DNA of 64,000 nucleotides from Gymnorhina tibicen (Eukaryota; Chordata; Aves; Passeriformes; Artamidae), in the NCBI GenBank assembly GCA_013399875.1, contig VXAZ01008129.1, positions 157,170 through 221,169 on the forward strand, given 5' to 3'. The notes under the pieces are model-generated. The model saw nothing but the letters and a program-made list of their open reading frames with translations, was not told where the DNA came from and ran no database searches. Every line of letters begins with the position of its first letter. Positions within the stretch are counted from its first letter, which is position 1. Position numbers and translations under genes: made by a program. Positions 49,021 to 62,880 of this stretch are shown here, one piece after another.

Positions 49021-52000
49021 ACTATTTGGAACATAAAGATTTATAACTGGTAATATGGAATTATCTTTGTGATGGTTATCAAGGCAATATTTTGGTAAGC
49101 AATTAAAATGCATAATCAAAAATGAGCATAGGACAAAATCCCTGGCTTGGCAGTATAAAGCCTGAAAGCTCTCATTAATTCCTGCTTGCCTTTAATATAT
49201 TAAATATTCTTTTTAATATTCTTTTGATGAAAGCCACATTGCTTCTAATTACAACACAGGTACTTTTGTGGTACTGTAATAGAAAATGCTCTGATGCAGA
49301 AAACCAAGGAAAAATAAGACTACATGAGCTACCTCCAGCTCTCTTGCTTCAAAAGTGTTAATGTAGTCAGCCAAGTTCCACTGGTTTTACTGTCTGGCAA
49401 GTTCACTCCATCATGTTTCTTCACCTTTCTTTTTCTTATCAAAACTATTTAAAATATGAATTTCATTTTTGTCAATCATGTTGCTAATGGGAAATAAGAA
49501 AAAAATATTGGCTGAGACAGGGGATAATTAAAAAAAGAAAGCAGTAGGCGTTTTTTCTGGGTGAATGATACAAAACTATATTTGATGTGAGGGATAGATG
49601 ATCAGAAACACTTGTATTGGCTATTAGGGAAAAGGTCAAACTTTAATTTTCAGTGACTGATGTTGTCATAGATATATAAGCTATCTTTATTCCAAATGAA
49701 CTATTTGGGGATTGGATATTCTTGTTCTAAAACAGTGTGGAACGTACCTGATCCTGCCCTGCAATGGAATAAAAGAGTTGTTGGTTGGGGTTTTTTTTCG
49801 TCAGTGTTATCCAGTGATGGTAGTCCAGACAAGTATAGCAATATTTTTTTAAAAAAATCTAATAAATACCAGTCTTGCTTCAAAACCTGGAATTTGGGGA
49901 TGATAATGTTTGTCCAAGACACAAGCTTTCTTCCTACAAGAAGCCACATTTTCAGATTCTTTATGAGAAACTAGACATCTACTTGAGGAAAAAAGCCCCA
50001 AAATTAGGATTAGATTTTAAGATTAGTTTTAGTGTGTAGTTGTTACACAGCCTAAATATTTGTACACAAAATACTTAGATGCAGCTAATGCCTACATCTC
50101 ACTTCAGAGTAGATTGTATTAGCTTCTGGGATATAATAAATCCACTGGGCCCTATGCCTGAATTAACATAATAATTAAAGTTTCAGCACATTGTTGTAGG
50201 TCACCATAAGAAAATGTTTAATCTTTCTGCATTCATCTGTGTACATTCAAGGCACTGGGAGGTCTACAGAGACTGAATTAAATTTAAGTGTATCAGAAAT
50301 GAGCAGGGTGTTTTTAAGAAAAACGTGGAAAAGATTTAACTTTGTTGGGAGCTGTTCATAATTGCTTTTGTTCTAACAATAAAAGATACAGCAAAAATTG
50401 GGTCACTACCCAAGTTACAGCTTAATTAATGAGAGAAAGCTGTGGGTGTATAGCAGCCAAAACACAGAATTATCCTGCATCTGCCCACTTGAGGATTTGG
50501 GGTTTGTTTGGTTCATAGATGATTGTCTGTGGTCAGCTGTGCCTGTAGGAAAAAACAAGTGCAGGGCTGGAGTGAGTAAGCACAGGGTGTAGTAGGTCAT
50601 CTGAAAGTTACTCTACAAAATTAGTAGAGTGTTAAGAGAATGAAAATGTGCTTTTCCAAACATAATTCTAGGCTTAAAAAATTGATGACATTGAGAGGAA
50701 GATTTAATGTCATTTTATGGGTCTTGAGAGAAGCCAAGGAATATTAAAAGTTACCTTGTCCTACTGGCACTACTCACTAGCCAGGGAGAAATATCTGGAT
50801 GCTGACTATTGCACCATCAGAAATGGGTCAAGATGCAGCTTGTCTTGAACCAGTTTGGAAATCCAAGGTAAATACCTGAGTTTTAATAGAATCTTTAGCT
50901 GCAGTTTTCCTTTCTTCTGAAGCAGTTCTTTGCTAATAAAGGGGTAAATGAAGTTATTCATTTAATGGCTAATTTCCTCTGCTAGGCATCCACATGATAA
51001 AAGAACCACAACAGGATGGGTGAAGAAAAGTTCTGTTTGTGTTACAGTATTCTGAGGAGCCAGGGCAGGCTGCTGCTCAGCTTTTCTTTGTGCTTGTGCA
51101 AAAAACATCAAAAAGTGGAAGATGAAGATAGAAAATAAAAATGGGGAGCCTGAAGCTGCTTAAATTAGTCTGTGTTTCTTCTATGGCAGCACGGAAAAGT
51201 TGCTTATTAAGTCAGTATTGGGGGAGTAGGGAAATAACTGAGAGGGACTTCCCTTGGATACACCAAACTTTCCTAATTTCAGGGCTAACAGACTGATGAA
51301 TGGTGCCTGCTTTTGCTTATGAGGTGGAATTACTTCAGTGGGCATATTGTCTCCATAGCCCCAGACTAATGTACAAACAAATAATCATTGAATAATAAAA
51401 TAATCAAATTATCCTCCAGTTAAATTGTGTTTTACCTCTAAATTTCAGTTTAGTAACCCAGTGGAAATGAACTTGGGTAGAAGAGAATTAAGAAAGAATG
51501 GACTGCTAGTCTGCAAATTTCTAACTTAATTAAGCAGAATTCTTAATGATGTACATACCTTTAATTTTAAACCATTTACATCTGTACCACTGTTTCATTT
51601 GAATACTGTGATATAATGTTACCTCAACAATAGAACTGATGGGCGAGATTCTAAAATACTTTAAACACAGCTTCCTATTAGTTTTGGATCCAAACTCTTA
51701 GGAAAGCTGTAGGGTATAGGAACCTTGGGGAGAAATATAGATAATAATTACCGAATGATTTCTTCACAGATGCAGTAATTCTCTCTCCTGAAAGTTCAGA
51801 AAGGTTGAAATAATTTTGTGAACATAATAACTGACCTGATGATGAATGCTAGTGTGTTTTGTCAAGAACTCTTAAATTTTAATTAATTTGAAGGTATCCA
51901 GAGTAGTAATCAAATAGCTTTAGAAGTATAATGACGTGTACTCAGAATCAAATATCTGCTGTATTGTGCATAAAAGGCTTTACTTATTTTCTCAGGGTGC

Positions 52001-53979
52001 TATAAAATGAGGAGGAAGTTTAGAAAAGCAAAACTATATTCAGCAACACAAAGGAAACAGTAGGGTTGTAGAAGAAGGTTGAATTAATAGCCTGTGTAAC
52101 TCAGAGTGCAAGAATTTTCTTTATATTGATCCTGTCACTCTGGCTACAGCACAAGGGCATTTTCCTAATTTAACAAATGTAAAACCTAACCGGCCCCTGG
52201 GGCTGTGCATTTAAACAGCTGATTGGTAATTGTGGGAGACCTATGAGGCACAGGTGAGAGAGAAAAAATGGAGGCTGCTGAACACCAAGAGCATTGGTGT
52301 TCAAATTATGATTTGAAGCACAATTTCAGTTACTCTATACTGTAGAGGGAAAAAAAAATTACGAGCTGAAAGATCCAGAAAAGAAGGGGTTTGTTACATT
52401 GAAAGTTTGCAGAGAATTTTTTCTATGCTATACTATTTGTGTGTGAATAGTCAATCTGGTTATATAGTCCTTGCTCCTGATTCCTGTGTGGTTTAGTGTG
52501 GGACCAGCAGTCATGCTCAAGCTGTGCAGGAGGAACCAGCCTGTGGTTCCTGCTGTTGTTGACACAGGCTTCAGTCTTGCATTTTTTTCTGCATTGGTTA
52601 GGAGATAGAAATTTGTGGAAAATAGATGTCAGTTGCCAGAACATTTGGTGCAAGGACGCAAACTCCATTGCTTCTTTCCCTGCCCTCTCCAATTGACAGC
52701 TTAGGGGAGTACCGGGAGCTGTGGTGAACCCAATCTTGGTGCCTTGAGACACAGCGAAACTTTAGACCCTGAATGCAGATTAGATTCTTGAAAAAGAGTA
52801 TCCAAACCCGAAATTTATGTAATGTGCTTGTCAGTGGGGCGTCACACCTTTTCTCTTTTGATTATCCTTTGTAAGATATGTTAAATTATTTTTTCAATTG
52901 TGTTTTCTTCTGTAAGTGTTCTTTGGATGATTACAGTCTTGTTTTTATTTCATATCTGTAGGGCATGAGGCTGTAAATAATGCTAAGCTCCTAAGCAGTA
53001 ATAATAAATATTGAAGTATTTTAAGCAGTTATTTTAGACAAGTTCCTGAAGAGGTGAAATTACTTCTTAATACCTAATGTTTCTAAAATGAGGCAGTATC
53101 TCTGACAGTGTCACTCTTTCTATGTACATCTTTTTTTTTACCCTTTCCATTACCTGAGAAATGAGTTCTTAAATTTTATGTTAGATCCATGCAATGATGC
53201 AAATATGTCAAATTATCTATGACACTCTAAGTATCTCACTTTCTTAGACATATTTATTACGTAAAGAGCAGGATAAAGTACCAGTGGTGCAAATGTGCTG
53301 TCTTCAGTGGAATTTATCAGCAGATAACTTGGCCCAGTCATGACAGCAAATCTTTCCTCTAAAATATCAATACAGCACTAGGGTCCAATTATTTTTATAC
53401 TGTGCTAATCTTCTTTTGCTTTTACAGTGTTCCTGCAGGCTTCTATAAAAAGACTATTGGTAATCTCAGTAGGGAGGCCTCCTTATCAAGCAGTTTCAAA
53501 GACTTATGACTTCTGAAAAAATAAGGATCAGGAGGTAATACTGAATTAATGGTGAAGGGGCTAGTCAGTCTTCAAAAAACTAAATGTGTAGCATATATAA
53601 TACTGATTATTTTGCTACTTGCAGAAGTTTTCTTGGATTTTCACAGATTTGATAATAAGACTTGGAGAGAGTTAGAAATCTTTTATATTTTTAAAATACA
53701 TGCCTAAAATGGTCCTTTAAATATAAATCTAGACGTAGCTCTTTTTATATATTCACAGTTGAAAATAAATCAGTGCACATATAGTTTTAATGCTATGGTC
53801 ATGCCAAGAAACCTGCTTATCAATTTTTGCAAGTCTCATTTAGAAGAAAAATTGGTATCAAGAGATCTTGAAAGCCTTATTTTTTTATAGCTTACTTGGA
53901 AGTATGTTAGAACACTGTTAAACTCTGTTTAAGACTGAATGTTGCCAAGCCCTGGTATGTGTTGAAAAGAAGAATAAGA
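49021..53979. other. Unique DNA, no gene recognised
   Basis: About 5 kb. A locally GC-richer patch at 52190-52260 (ccggcccctggggctgtg) and another at about 52480-52740 stand out from the AT-rich background. The latter is open on both strands (52423-52752 minus, 52496-52696 plus) but shows no family I recognise. They could be decayed repeat or LTR pieces. I have no block-by-block match to support that. Confidence 0.5.
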
Positions 53980-54640
53980 AATGCTGTGGAGAAGGACCTT
54001 GGGGGTCCTGGTGGACAACAAGCTGTCCCTGAGCCAGCAGTGTGTCCTTGTGGCCAAGAAGGTCAGTGGTGTCCTGGGGTGCATTAGGAAGGGCATTGTT
54101 GGCAGGTCGAGGGAGGTGATCCTGCCCTTCTGCTCAGCCCTGGTGAGACACATCTGGGGTACTGTGTTCAGTTCTGGGCTCCTCAGGGCAATAGAGACAT
54201 GGAGCTGCTGGAGCAGGTCCAGTGGAGGGCTACTAAGTTGGTCAAGGGTCTGGAGAACTTCTCTTCTGAGGAAAGGCTGAGGGAGCTGGGGCTGTTCAGC
54301 CTTGAGAAGAGACGACAGAGAGGGGACCTCAGCAATGTGTCTGAAGACAGCTGTCAGAGGATGGACCAGGCTCCACTCAATAGGACAAGAGGCAATGGGC
54401 AGGAGCTGATGCACAGGAAGTTCCACCTGAACATGAGGAAGAACTGTGCTGTGCAGGTGACCAGGCACTGGGACAGATTACTCAGAGAAGGTGTGGAATC
54501 TCTCTCACTGGAGATATTCCAGAACCATCTGGACACAATCCTGTGCCATGTGCTCTGGAATGACCCTGCTTGAGCAGGGAGGTCAGACCAGATGTCCCAC
54601 TGTGGTCCCTTCCAGCTTGACTCATTCTGTGATTCTGTGA
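53980..54640 (+). mobile_element. CR1 LINE 3' portion, frameshifted ORF2 end
   Basis: Best preserved CR1 in the window. It starts near gctgtggagaaggaccttgg and ends with two copies of the 8-base tail unit (attctgtg, attctgtga; 54624-54640). The first frame (about 53981-54190) reads LGVLVDNKLSLSQQ then [14 protein letters not shown], the end of the reverse-transcriptase region. A second frame (54199-54573) reads [13 protein letters not shown], then [15 protein letters not shown], then RTRGNGQEL and [10 protein letters not shown], the C-terminal tail. The two frames are offset, so at least one indel lies near 54180-54200. The stretch between GDL and RTRGNG is shorter than in typical CR1 tails, which suggests an internal deletion. 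It is 5'-truncated and non-autonomous. Confidence 0.97.
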
Positions 54641-57600
54641 AGTGATAGCAAGGATTATCTCATTTAACAACTTACAGTGGTTACTTGAAACACGTTAAGG
54701 TATCCATCAAATTTCTTTAAATTGTATCCTCTTTTATCATGTTATGGGAGTAAGCTTTAGACAATCATGGAAAAAGGTGGGGGGGAATGGGTTTCAGGGC
54801 TTTAATATTTCAGTTATGTCTTGCTATGTGTTTAAGAAGCTTTTCCATGCTACAGAATTGGAATGTCCATAAACAGGCTTCTTTCACGAAGTGGCTTTGT
54901 AGTGGAAATTACTTATTTCAGCAACACTTTTTTCTTAAAGCTCTTTGTTATGTAGCTGCTACTACTCCTTTAAAACTTGATGTAAATTGCATGGATAGAT
55001 ATGTGATTATTAACACAAAAACCTTACTTACGTATTTTATTTGCAATGAGATAAATCAGATTTTGAGACTGCCATGTGTGAAATTACCATCTGAATATCT
55101 CTGGTTGTTATTTACACAAAACCCTGGTGTTGTATTCAGACATAGGCTCTTGCATATGTGGACAGTGCTCTTTCCTCAACATCTCCCATGTTCTGAAATA
55201 TCATGACCTAAATTTTGACTGGGGGTAGGGAGAAGAAGGGATATGAAAAATGGTTGTATCCTGCCTAACCATTACAAAAATAGTGGTAGTTTTGCTTTTT
55301 TGATTATTGCCCTGGAAAGTGAGTGTTAATTTAGGAACAAACAATAGTGCCAGAAAAGCAAAAAATAGCTAAAATACATCAGTGTAGAATATCATCTGTC
55401 ACACTTCTGTAGATTTCATGAAGCTTTAGTGTCTTTTCCAGAATAAAATGTGTTAAATTAGTTTGAATTGAGTTTGGCTTTTCCCCTATCCTTAACACGT
55501 CCCTACTTTTATATATTCTTTTATCTGACTGCTGCACACAAAATACAAATAGAGGTGTGAGAGTTTTTTATTAGCAGGGCTTATTCTGATCTTCAGATGT
55601 GATTGGAGATTACCAGTGGCTGCTGATTAGTGAGAACACTGACCAGCATATGGCTTAGCCAACCTTTGCCTCTGAGACAGCAGGAACTGCAGTGCAGTAA
55701 GAAAGGTCTCTGAAGGAGAAGAACTAAGATACAAGGAAGAAGAGAGTGGAGGGCAGCACTGAAACAACAGGGAAAAAAACCTGACAGTAATAGGGCAAAA
55801 TATTTCTAGGCAGGTATGTCGCAGCCTGAAGACATGGTAACAGCACTGTCATATCCATCAAGGTGTTCTGTGTGTTGGAAAGTCCTTTTGGGTGTTTCAT
55901 CTGAATTTTTAAATAATCATTTCCTGATTCTGCATTTGCCCTTGGATGTTTTTTACCACACATATGCAGGTGGTTGCAGTTCTGTGTAAATACCTGTGGG
56001 TATTTTTTCTCTGTAAAGTATAGACAGTTCAGCTGCTTTTATTGCCATGACCTTGACCAAAATCCCTGTTATACAGATAGTTAGTATTATTTTTTTAAAA
56101 TTTTCCTCCATTTTAAAATACACATTTATTTTTTTAACTGTGGACACATAGTTGATTCTTCTTTCCAGAGCAGAATGTTGTCTGTTCTTAGCCCAATTCA
56201 CTAAAGGTCTGTGCTGTGCTCAGATTAAATATTTATGTTGTGCTTAGTGCTTTGTCCATCAGTTACATTCATAAAGGTAAAATATCATTAGTCATTGTAG
56301 TGATCACTAATGAATTTAACATTTGAAGGAAGGTTATCTGAATTTTTAATGAAGTTGATTAGAGTTCAATACTAATAATTTAAAACAATTTAAATTGGAA
56401 CTATTCTTTTGCTCACTAAATGAAAATTCTTCTACCTTTGTCATGCTTTGGAAGAAAAAACCGTTTCCAAAAATATTATATTGTATTTCTTATAACTCTC
56501 CTGTTAGTTTTTAATAATAACCTTTCTGATCCTGTAGCTCATTTGAACACCTGACCTAGATACTGATGGTGGTTGAAGGTAATTCTGGGGTGCCAAAATA
56601 AATATGAAATACATCACACGAAGGCTTATTGGTTCTGATACTACTTCTTATATGAAGCCTTATGTTAAAAAATACAGTTTTGGCTGAATTATTTTCCACA
56701 TGACAATGAATTAAGATGATGAAGCTCAAAGAGTATTTTTGACTAATGGTCTGCCTGTCTTTGAGAAGTTTTGAGGTTCTTCTATATCCAGAATTAATCA
56801 ATAAAAAAGAGTTCTTTTACTCTTTGTAGCTGACATAGTAATTCCTTTCACTGTGTTTGAAGAGGCAGGGTTGCAAAGAGATATTAGGCATGGCTTGTTT
56901 AGATTAAATATTTCTAGTGTAGCAACAGGCCATTAGCACATCTCTCTGCTCATTATTTTGAACAGCAGATTTCTTCAGCTGAGACTTCAGCTTCTCAGAT
57001 CCCCTTTGTTGCTGTAGGATCCTTTCACAGAATGTATTCCTCGTATGCTTAGTAACTTGGAAATATATTTCTTTGTTTTACATGTGAAAAATCTTTATTA
57101 AATGTCAGTATCCTCAACAGGCTGGAAGATGTAATAAAACAACTGTTTTCATATTAAATTTTCCATGTTTGTAGGAAGACCAAGAGTCACAAATAGCTTA
57201 ATCCAAACATGTTTTGAAGACTAACACAGAGATCCAACAGACTTTTCCCAAATGTTTTCATGCAGACATTCCTTCAATGATACAGTCTTAGGCACAGACA
57301 GAATAAAAAAAGTGATGGTTTTGTTAATCCCTTCTGGAAGGTGTTTTGTTTTACCTTTTTCAAAACCATGCTGTAGCTCTTTTTACTGAGTCAAATTCTC
57401 TGAGGCAAGTGCAAAACTGGTTTTACAGCAGTGGCTCATCATGTACATAAAACCATTGCAGTGGCATTCCCTCTGCATCTCTGGAAAGCTTATTGCTACA
57501 AAGGGTTTCTTTTAACAGGAGTTAATTAGGACTAGAAAATTGCTTGTTGTTTTTTATTGCATCCAAACCCCAGGACATGCTGCACTAATCCTCTAGTGCT

Positions 57601-58934
57601 GTGTGGTGCCATAAGAGAGGTATTCAGCTGATGTCTCAGAAGTTTCTTATTAGCTTTGAAACTGTTCCTTATCAGATCATTTAGCTCATTAACTCTTTCT
57701 ACACATTATGATAAATTCATATAATGTGTTAGAGATTGTTTTCTTCCTTATTCTTTCATTTGAAATGTGTGTTTAAATGTAATACCAACAAAGTCAAAAA
57801 AGGTTTTCTTTCTTTTCCTATTCCACATTTTTATTTAGGATAATGAAAAATAAATGCAACTTATTTGGAAAACCCTCGGCAAGGAGTAAGGTGCTACTGC
57901 TTCATCCAAGGAGCAGTTCGGAAAATGGATTTTTGTCCAGGACAGAGACTGCTTTAAATTTTTGCAAGAACAACTGCATTTGTTTTTTGTGCAGTTCTCC
58001 TCTGTAAGATACAAGCAGAAGAGAGCCAGCCCAGGCTGCAGAGGAAGAATTTATCTTTCCTGTTTCATCATTCAAAGCAGATTAATTCTAAAACTTGCAT
58101 TTTCACAACTTGTATAGTTACATGAAGTAAAATTAAAAGCACTATTTTTTCCTATTGTAACATCTGTTTTTCTACCAATTCTGTAAGCAATCTGATACTG
58201 AAAATCTGTGCTTTTGATCTTTTGAAAGCTAGAAATCTGCATTTTGCAGTTGAGCTGTAAAATCAATGGAAATCTTGAGGCCTGGAGAAGACCTTTGTCC
58301 AGCACAGTTTTTAGCTTGTTGCAGAAACTGAAGCCTGTATTTATTTGTTGGTATAACGCTGCTCTGATTTCCCAACTTCTTACCAAAGTTCATAATTGAG
58401 TTTTTAGGCAACAGTAAGGCTGAGTAATAGCAGTTTCTCCTGTGATATGAGAAGTATTTGACATGTTGCAATTTATTCATAATTTAATAGGAATGCCTTT
58501 AAAATCATGATTTCAAACTTTGGGTTTTTGAGTAATTATATAAGAGGCATTATCACTAAGATATAACGTGCAGGACACTGTAATCTACTTATTAATGATG
58601 CAACTGTTAATTGGAAAAAGGTTCTCTTATTTTCACCTTCTAGCCATTTAGTATTTAATGTACACTAAGAGGGCACCTTTCCTGAAAACTCCTGCTTGCT
58701 TTCCTGTCCCTCCCAATTGCAAATCTACTTTCGAAATGCACACTCTGTGTGATTAAATAAAAGGACATGAAAATTAGTGAGGAAATTGCATGGTGTAGCC
58801 ATTTTAGTAATGAATTTAAATGGATGTTTAGCAAAATGGAGTAATTTATCACTTATCTAGCGTTCCTGTAAGTCATTTATCATGGGTAGCAACAATCATA
58901 ATTTTATTCTAATCTGAGATGGTGGGAAGGGATC
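54641..58934. other. Unique DNA, no gene recognised
   Basis: AT-rich. The largest frame just after the CR1 (54787-55206, plus, 139 codons) has no recognisable motif. No repeat family, promoter or RNA gene can be supported. Confidence 0.55.
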
Positions 58935-58964
58935 AGAGGCTCATACTTCAGAGGTTCATACTTC
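58935..58964. repeat. 15-bp tandem duplication
   Basis: agaggctcatacttc at 58935-58949 is followed directly by agaggttcatacttc, with one mismatch. Two units only. Confidence 0.88.
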
Positions 58965-61900
58965 TTGTAATTGGTTACTGATTTAATGATTGTGTGTAAA
59001 ACAAAACAGGAGCTAGAAAGAAACTTGGAAAAGTTTTGCATCATGATATTATACCTGACTTTGTATCAGTTATGCTGTTAAATTTTTCTTGGCAGGTAGA
59101 ATTTTTCTTTGGACCTCATTTTAGGTAAATAAATGCTAGTTTTACTTTTATGTTGGGCACCAGTAGTGCAGACTTTGGTGCCCAGGATCACAGGTGCAGT
59201 GTGTTTTTTGAGATAAACCATGTTCTGATGGTATTATGTCATGAACAGAGACTATGGCAGTCCAAAGATCTTGGTGGTTATAACAACTTACCAAAGTTTC
59301 TCTTTGTCATGGTTTTGAGTGGAACATTTTCTGTCAGAGAAAGGCTTGAATTGGTTCACCAGATCCCTGAATCTTTGGAATGAATAGACACTTCTACAGC
59401 TTTTTTTTTTCTTTTTTCCTCAAAAGGATCATTTAAAACAATAATAAGCCCTTGAGAAGTAATTTCTCAGTCCTTCAGAATAAATTGCTTATGGTCTTAA
59501 ATAACCTCTCTGGTTTTGTTCTCATGTTAGACTAGTCACGATTACCTCATAATGGACTTATTCCCTCACAGAGGGAAGGGACACAGACATTTGTACTTAC
59601 TGGAGGGGGAAGGGAGCATAAAACAAAGAAGGAAATAAACAGGTAGATATTTCCCAGCTGTGGATTTGGAATCATGAGTCTGATGTTTTTCTCCGAATTG
59701 CTTCCTTGGAATTTTCTGTGGAGACTTGTTTAGAGGGCAAGGAGTATAGTTTCTGGAAAAGAAAAGAAATATTGTGAGAAATGAAAGGAAGCATGGAAGA
59801 TTCTTCTGTTAAAAAAAAGTTATTTACTAGAAATGAGAACAGAAATCTGCTAGTGTATAATAGCAGCAGTACTTGTAAAAATTAACTCAACCAAAAGTGA
59901 TAAAGCAGACCCCTCTGCATTCTCTCAGAATGAATTTCTTAGGCTTTATCATAATTCCATCGTTTTTGTTGGTTTCATACTTAAGTCTTAAATTTGTTAA
60001 ATATTTTGGCTTCTTCTCTGAATGCCTGTAATTTTTTTTTTTTGATGCAATTTGGTCAGCCTTTACTATGTGATTGGGAATCAAAAAATGGTCAAATTTT
60101 GCACAACATTGTGAGAATGACTTTGTAGTCTTTGTAATTTTTGATCTTAAGATCCAGTGAGTGATGTATTAATGGAAGGGTAAAGGCTGGCTTCCTAAAA
60201 GAGCAGTGTGCTGAGAACATGCATGGTGGATCCTGAGACCATTCCAGGTTCAATGGTACACACTTCATGTGGAGAGCATTCCTGTTGTATTTGCCATTAC
60301 TACAAAGTTTGCCACAGAAGTAGCAGTTTAGGCTGTCTGGTTTTATTCTATCAGTCATTCTTGCTAATGGTTTTGTCTACATGCTGTTTTAGTGTAGTTT
60401 TCCCAAGCTGCATTACTTTTTCAGAAAGACTTTATAAATAAGTTGATGGTGTAGCGGATAAATGTTTGAATTTTAAATTGTTGTAAAATGGAGCACTAAA
60501 CAGTACATCTGGGAACATACTAGACTCTGGTTTGACATAATTTATTTATTCAGAACACATTTAATGTTTTGAAGATTATAGAGAAGGAACTTGACTCTTA
60601 GAAGTAGAGTATCAGCAGTGTCAGCTTATTTTCTCTTTGACAGTAGCTATTTTGGCAGACAGATAAATTGACAGCACTCTTACCAGGTTTTGTTGTGTAG
60701 TAATAGATAGGTTTGTCACATGGATTGTTGGGGTTTAGTTAATAAACTTTTGGGTTCTTCTTATGTAAAGGAACGTTGCAGCTATCAACAAACAGATTTG
60801 ATTTACTCCTGCTACAATTTTATTTCTCTTGTCTGTGGTCCCATTATTATTGATACTTATTAAGATCAGAGCATCTAGTGCTATGTATGTGATTTAAGTC
60901 AGTCGTGGACACATGATCAAATAATTATGGAATCAGCCAGATCTAGTTTATGATGTAATGCTGCCGGTGAGATGGGTGGATGTGACATAAAGCTTAGCAT
61001 AGTGCTTATGTAGGATTGTAAAATCTGCTAAGGCCCATGGAAGTATTTCTTCTATACGTTTCATCAGACTAAGGGCCTAAATCAGCCTCTAAAGAACTAA
61101 ATATTAAAACTGTTGTTGACTTCAGTGGGGCAAAGAAACAAACCCTTTCTGCAGCAACAGGTGCTTTAACAGAGCGTTTCTCTTGTTTGAATCCTTCCTG
61201 TGACAAAAACAGGTCGTGTCATTCTGTATTTGCACATTTTCACTGCCATAATATACAACAACTTACAGTACTCAAAATTCAGAATAAAAACATGTTAAAC
61301 TCCCTTATGGTGTTCTTATTATCTTGTGCTTTTCTGTGCAGGTAATTACATTTTAATCATTAAATGAAGTGCAACACTTCATACTGGCTAGAATGACTGC
61401 CATGCATTTTTAATGGTTTCTCTAAGTGTCATTAAGTGATAATTTGAAAAAAATAAACAAACAACCAGCAGTTTACACAACTGGTTATTAATGAAGCCTG
61501 TTCTTAATTTGCTTAAAGGATCAACAAAAATTTTGGTATGTAATGTAGCAACAGATTATGACTGGGTTTTTTTACATAAAACGTTGGAATGTTTTAAATA
61601 TGTATTTAAAAAAAATTCCATTCTAAATGCATGCATTCATATGAAGAGTAAAATAGCATATCTTCTTGATAGTAAAAAGTTGATACAGTGTTGATTACCA
61701 ATATTGTTCAGTGGCTTTTCTGTCCTTTGCTGAAACATTTTGACTAACGTGCCTCCTGCTGTATGTGTGCTAAGAAAGTCTGATTTTCAGTGACAAAGCA
61801 CAAAAAATATTTGTAACCTGATTTTGTCTTCTTGGTTTTCCTGAATCTTTGCTAGCCTGTGGCAGACCTGTGGCTCTTTTACCTCCTATCTTCCCATTTC

Positions 61901-62077
61901 AGAGCTGGGTGTGGCAAGGCAGAGTTGGAGTTGGAGCCCAATCATTTCCCAAATATCGTTGCTAGATTGAAGGCAAAGGTGCCTGAGGTTTCAGCCAAGT
62001 GATCATAAGAGGAAGGTTTAATTTTTTGTGAGGAACGAATTACTCTGAAGAAATGTGGAAATATTTTATGGGTATTT
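58965..62077. other. Unique DNA, no gene recognised
   Basis: T-runs at 59401-59410 and 60032-60043. Text near 61070-61135 (actaagggcctaaatcagcc, then ttgacttcagtggggc) is reminiscent of an ancient amniote repeat but is too decayed to name. No exon or RNA gene recognised. Confidence 0.5.
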
Positions 62078-62090
62078 CCCCCCCCCCCCC
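62078..62090. repeat. C13 homopolymer
   Basis: Thirteen C bases followed by ttt. Such runs are rare in AT-rich avian DNA and prone to sequencing error, so the exact length should not be trusted. Confidence 0.9.
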
Positions 62091-62880
62091 TTTCAAATAA
62101 TTTCTGTAAAATTTGCAGCTTGGGCAAGATAGAATATTGTCATGGAAGATGATATTTGAGTTCACGGCATGAAAACAGAGTGAAAATAGCAAATAGTAGG
62201 TATTTCTGGTTTGGCAGGTGAGCAGAAAACATAGTTTGGTAGGAAAAGCAATTAGTGTCTTTATCCACAGTGTTCAAACAGGTTTTTTGACCAAAATGTT
62301 TTCTCTGAAGTAAAATACTATGCTCAGTTTTAGCATTTTTGTTTTCAAGCCAAATTCTGTTTTTAAACAACTGAATGCTAGTTTGATGTGAATATAAATA
62401 ATTTGTTTAAAATTTTAATTTGGTGACATTGATGAGTATCATGAACTGTATTATTAAAGCTAAAAGGAATGAGAGAGGGTTCAAAAATTAACAGGGAATG
62501 CTGCAGGGGTAGTGCTTGAAGAATTACTCCTATTTTCTTGGATGACCTGCTTGCTTCTTCAGGTCCTTGTTTAGAAATATTTTTTTTTAAAAAGGGCCTG
62601 TCATGTATTTAACTTCCATACATATCTATGTCTGTGTGAATGATCTGGTTTTACAGAGGTAAATACAGTGTACAATGCATGTGTACAGTCCATAATGTGT
62701 GTACATAAATACTTTGCGCATTGATTCATTTATGCCCTTCAGGTTTTTTGTGTTATAGCCATTAAATGCATGGGGCAAAACTACACATACCAGGTTCTTG
62801 CATCTGTTTTATCATCTCCCCATTGTGGGTATTCATGCTGTTTTAATATGCCTGTGCAGCAAGCACCCTTAGCAAATAAA
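62091..62880. other. Unique DNA, no gene recognised
   Basis: AT-rich sequence leading into the CpG-rich segment. Nothing further can be supported. Confidence 0.5.

Noticed and set aside
52423..52752. Possible LTR or endogenous-retrovirus remnant in a GC-richer patch
   Set aside because: Some words look LTR-like, but I could not align ordered blocks to any LTR I know, and no terminal TG...CA structure was found.
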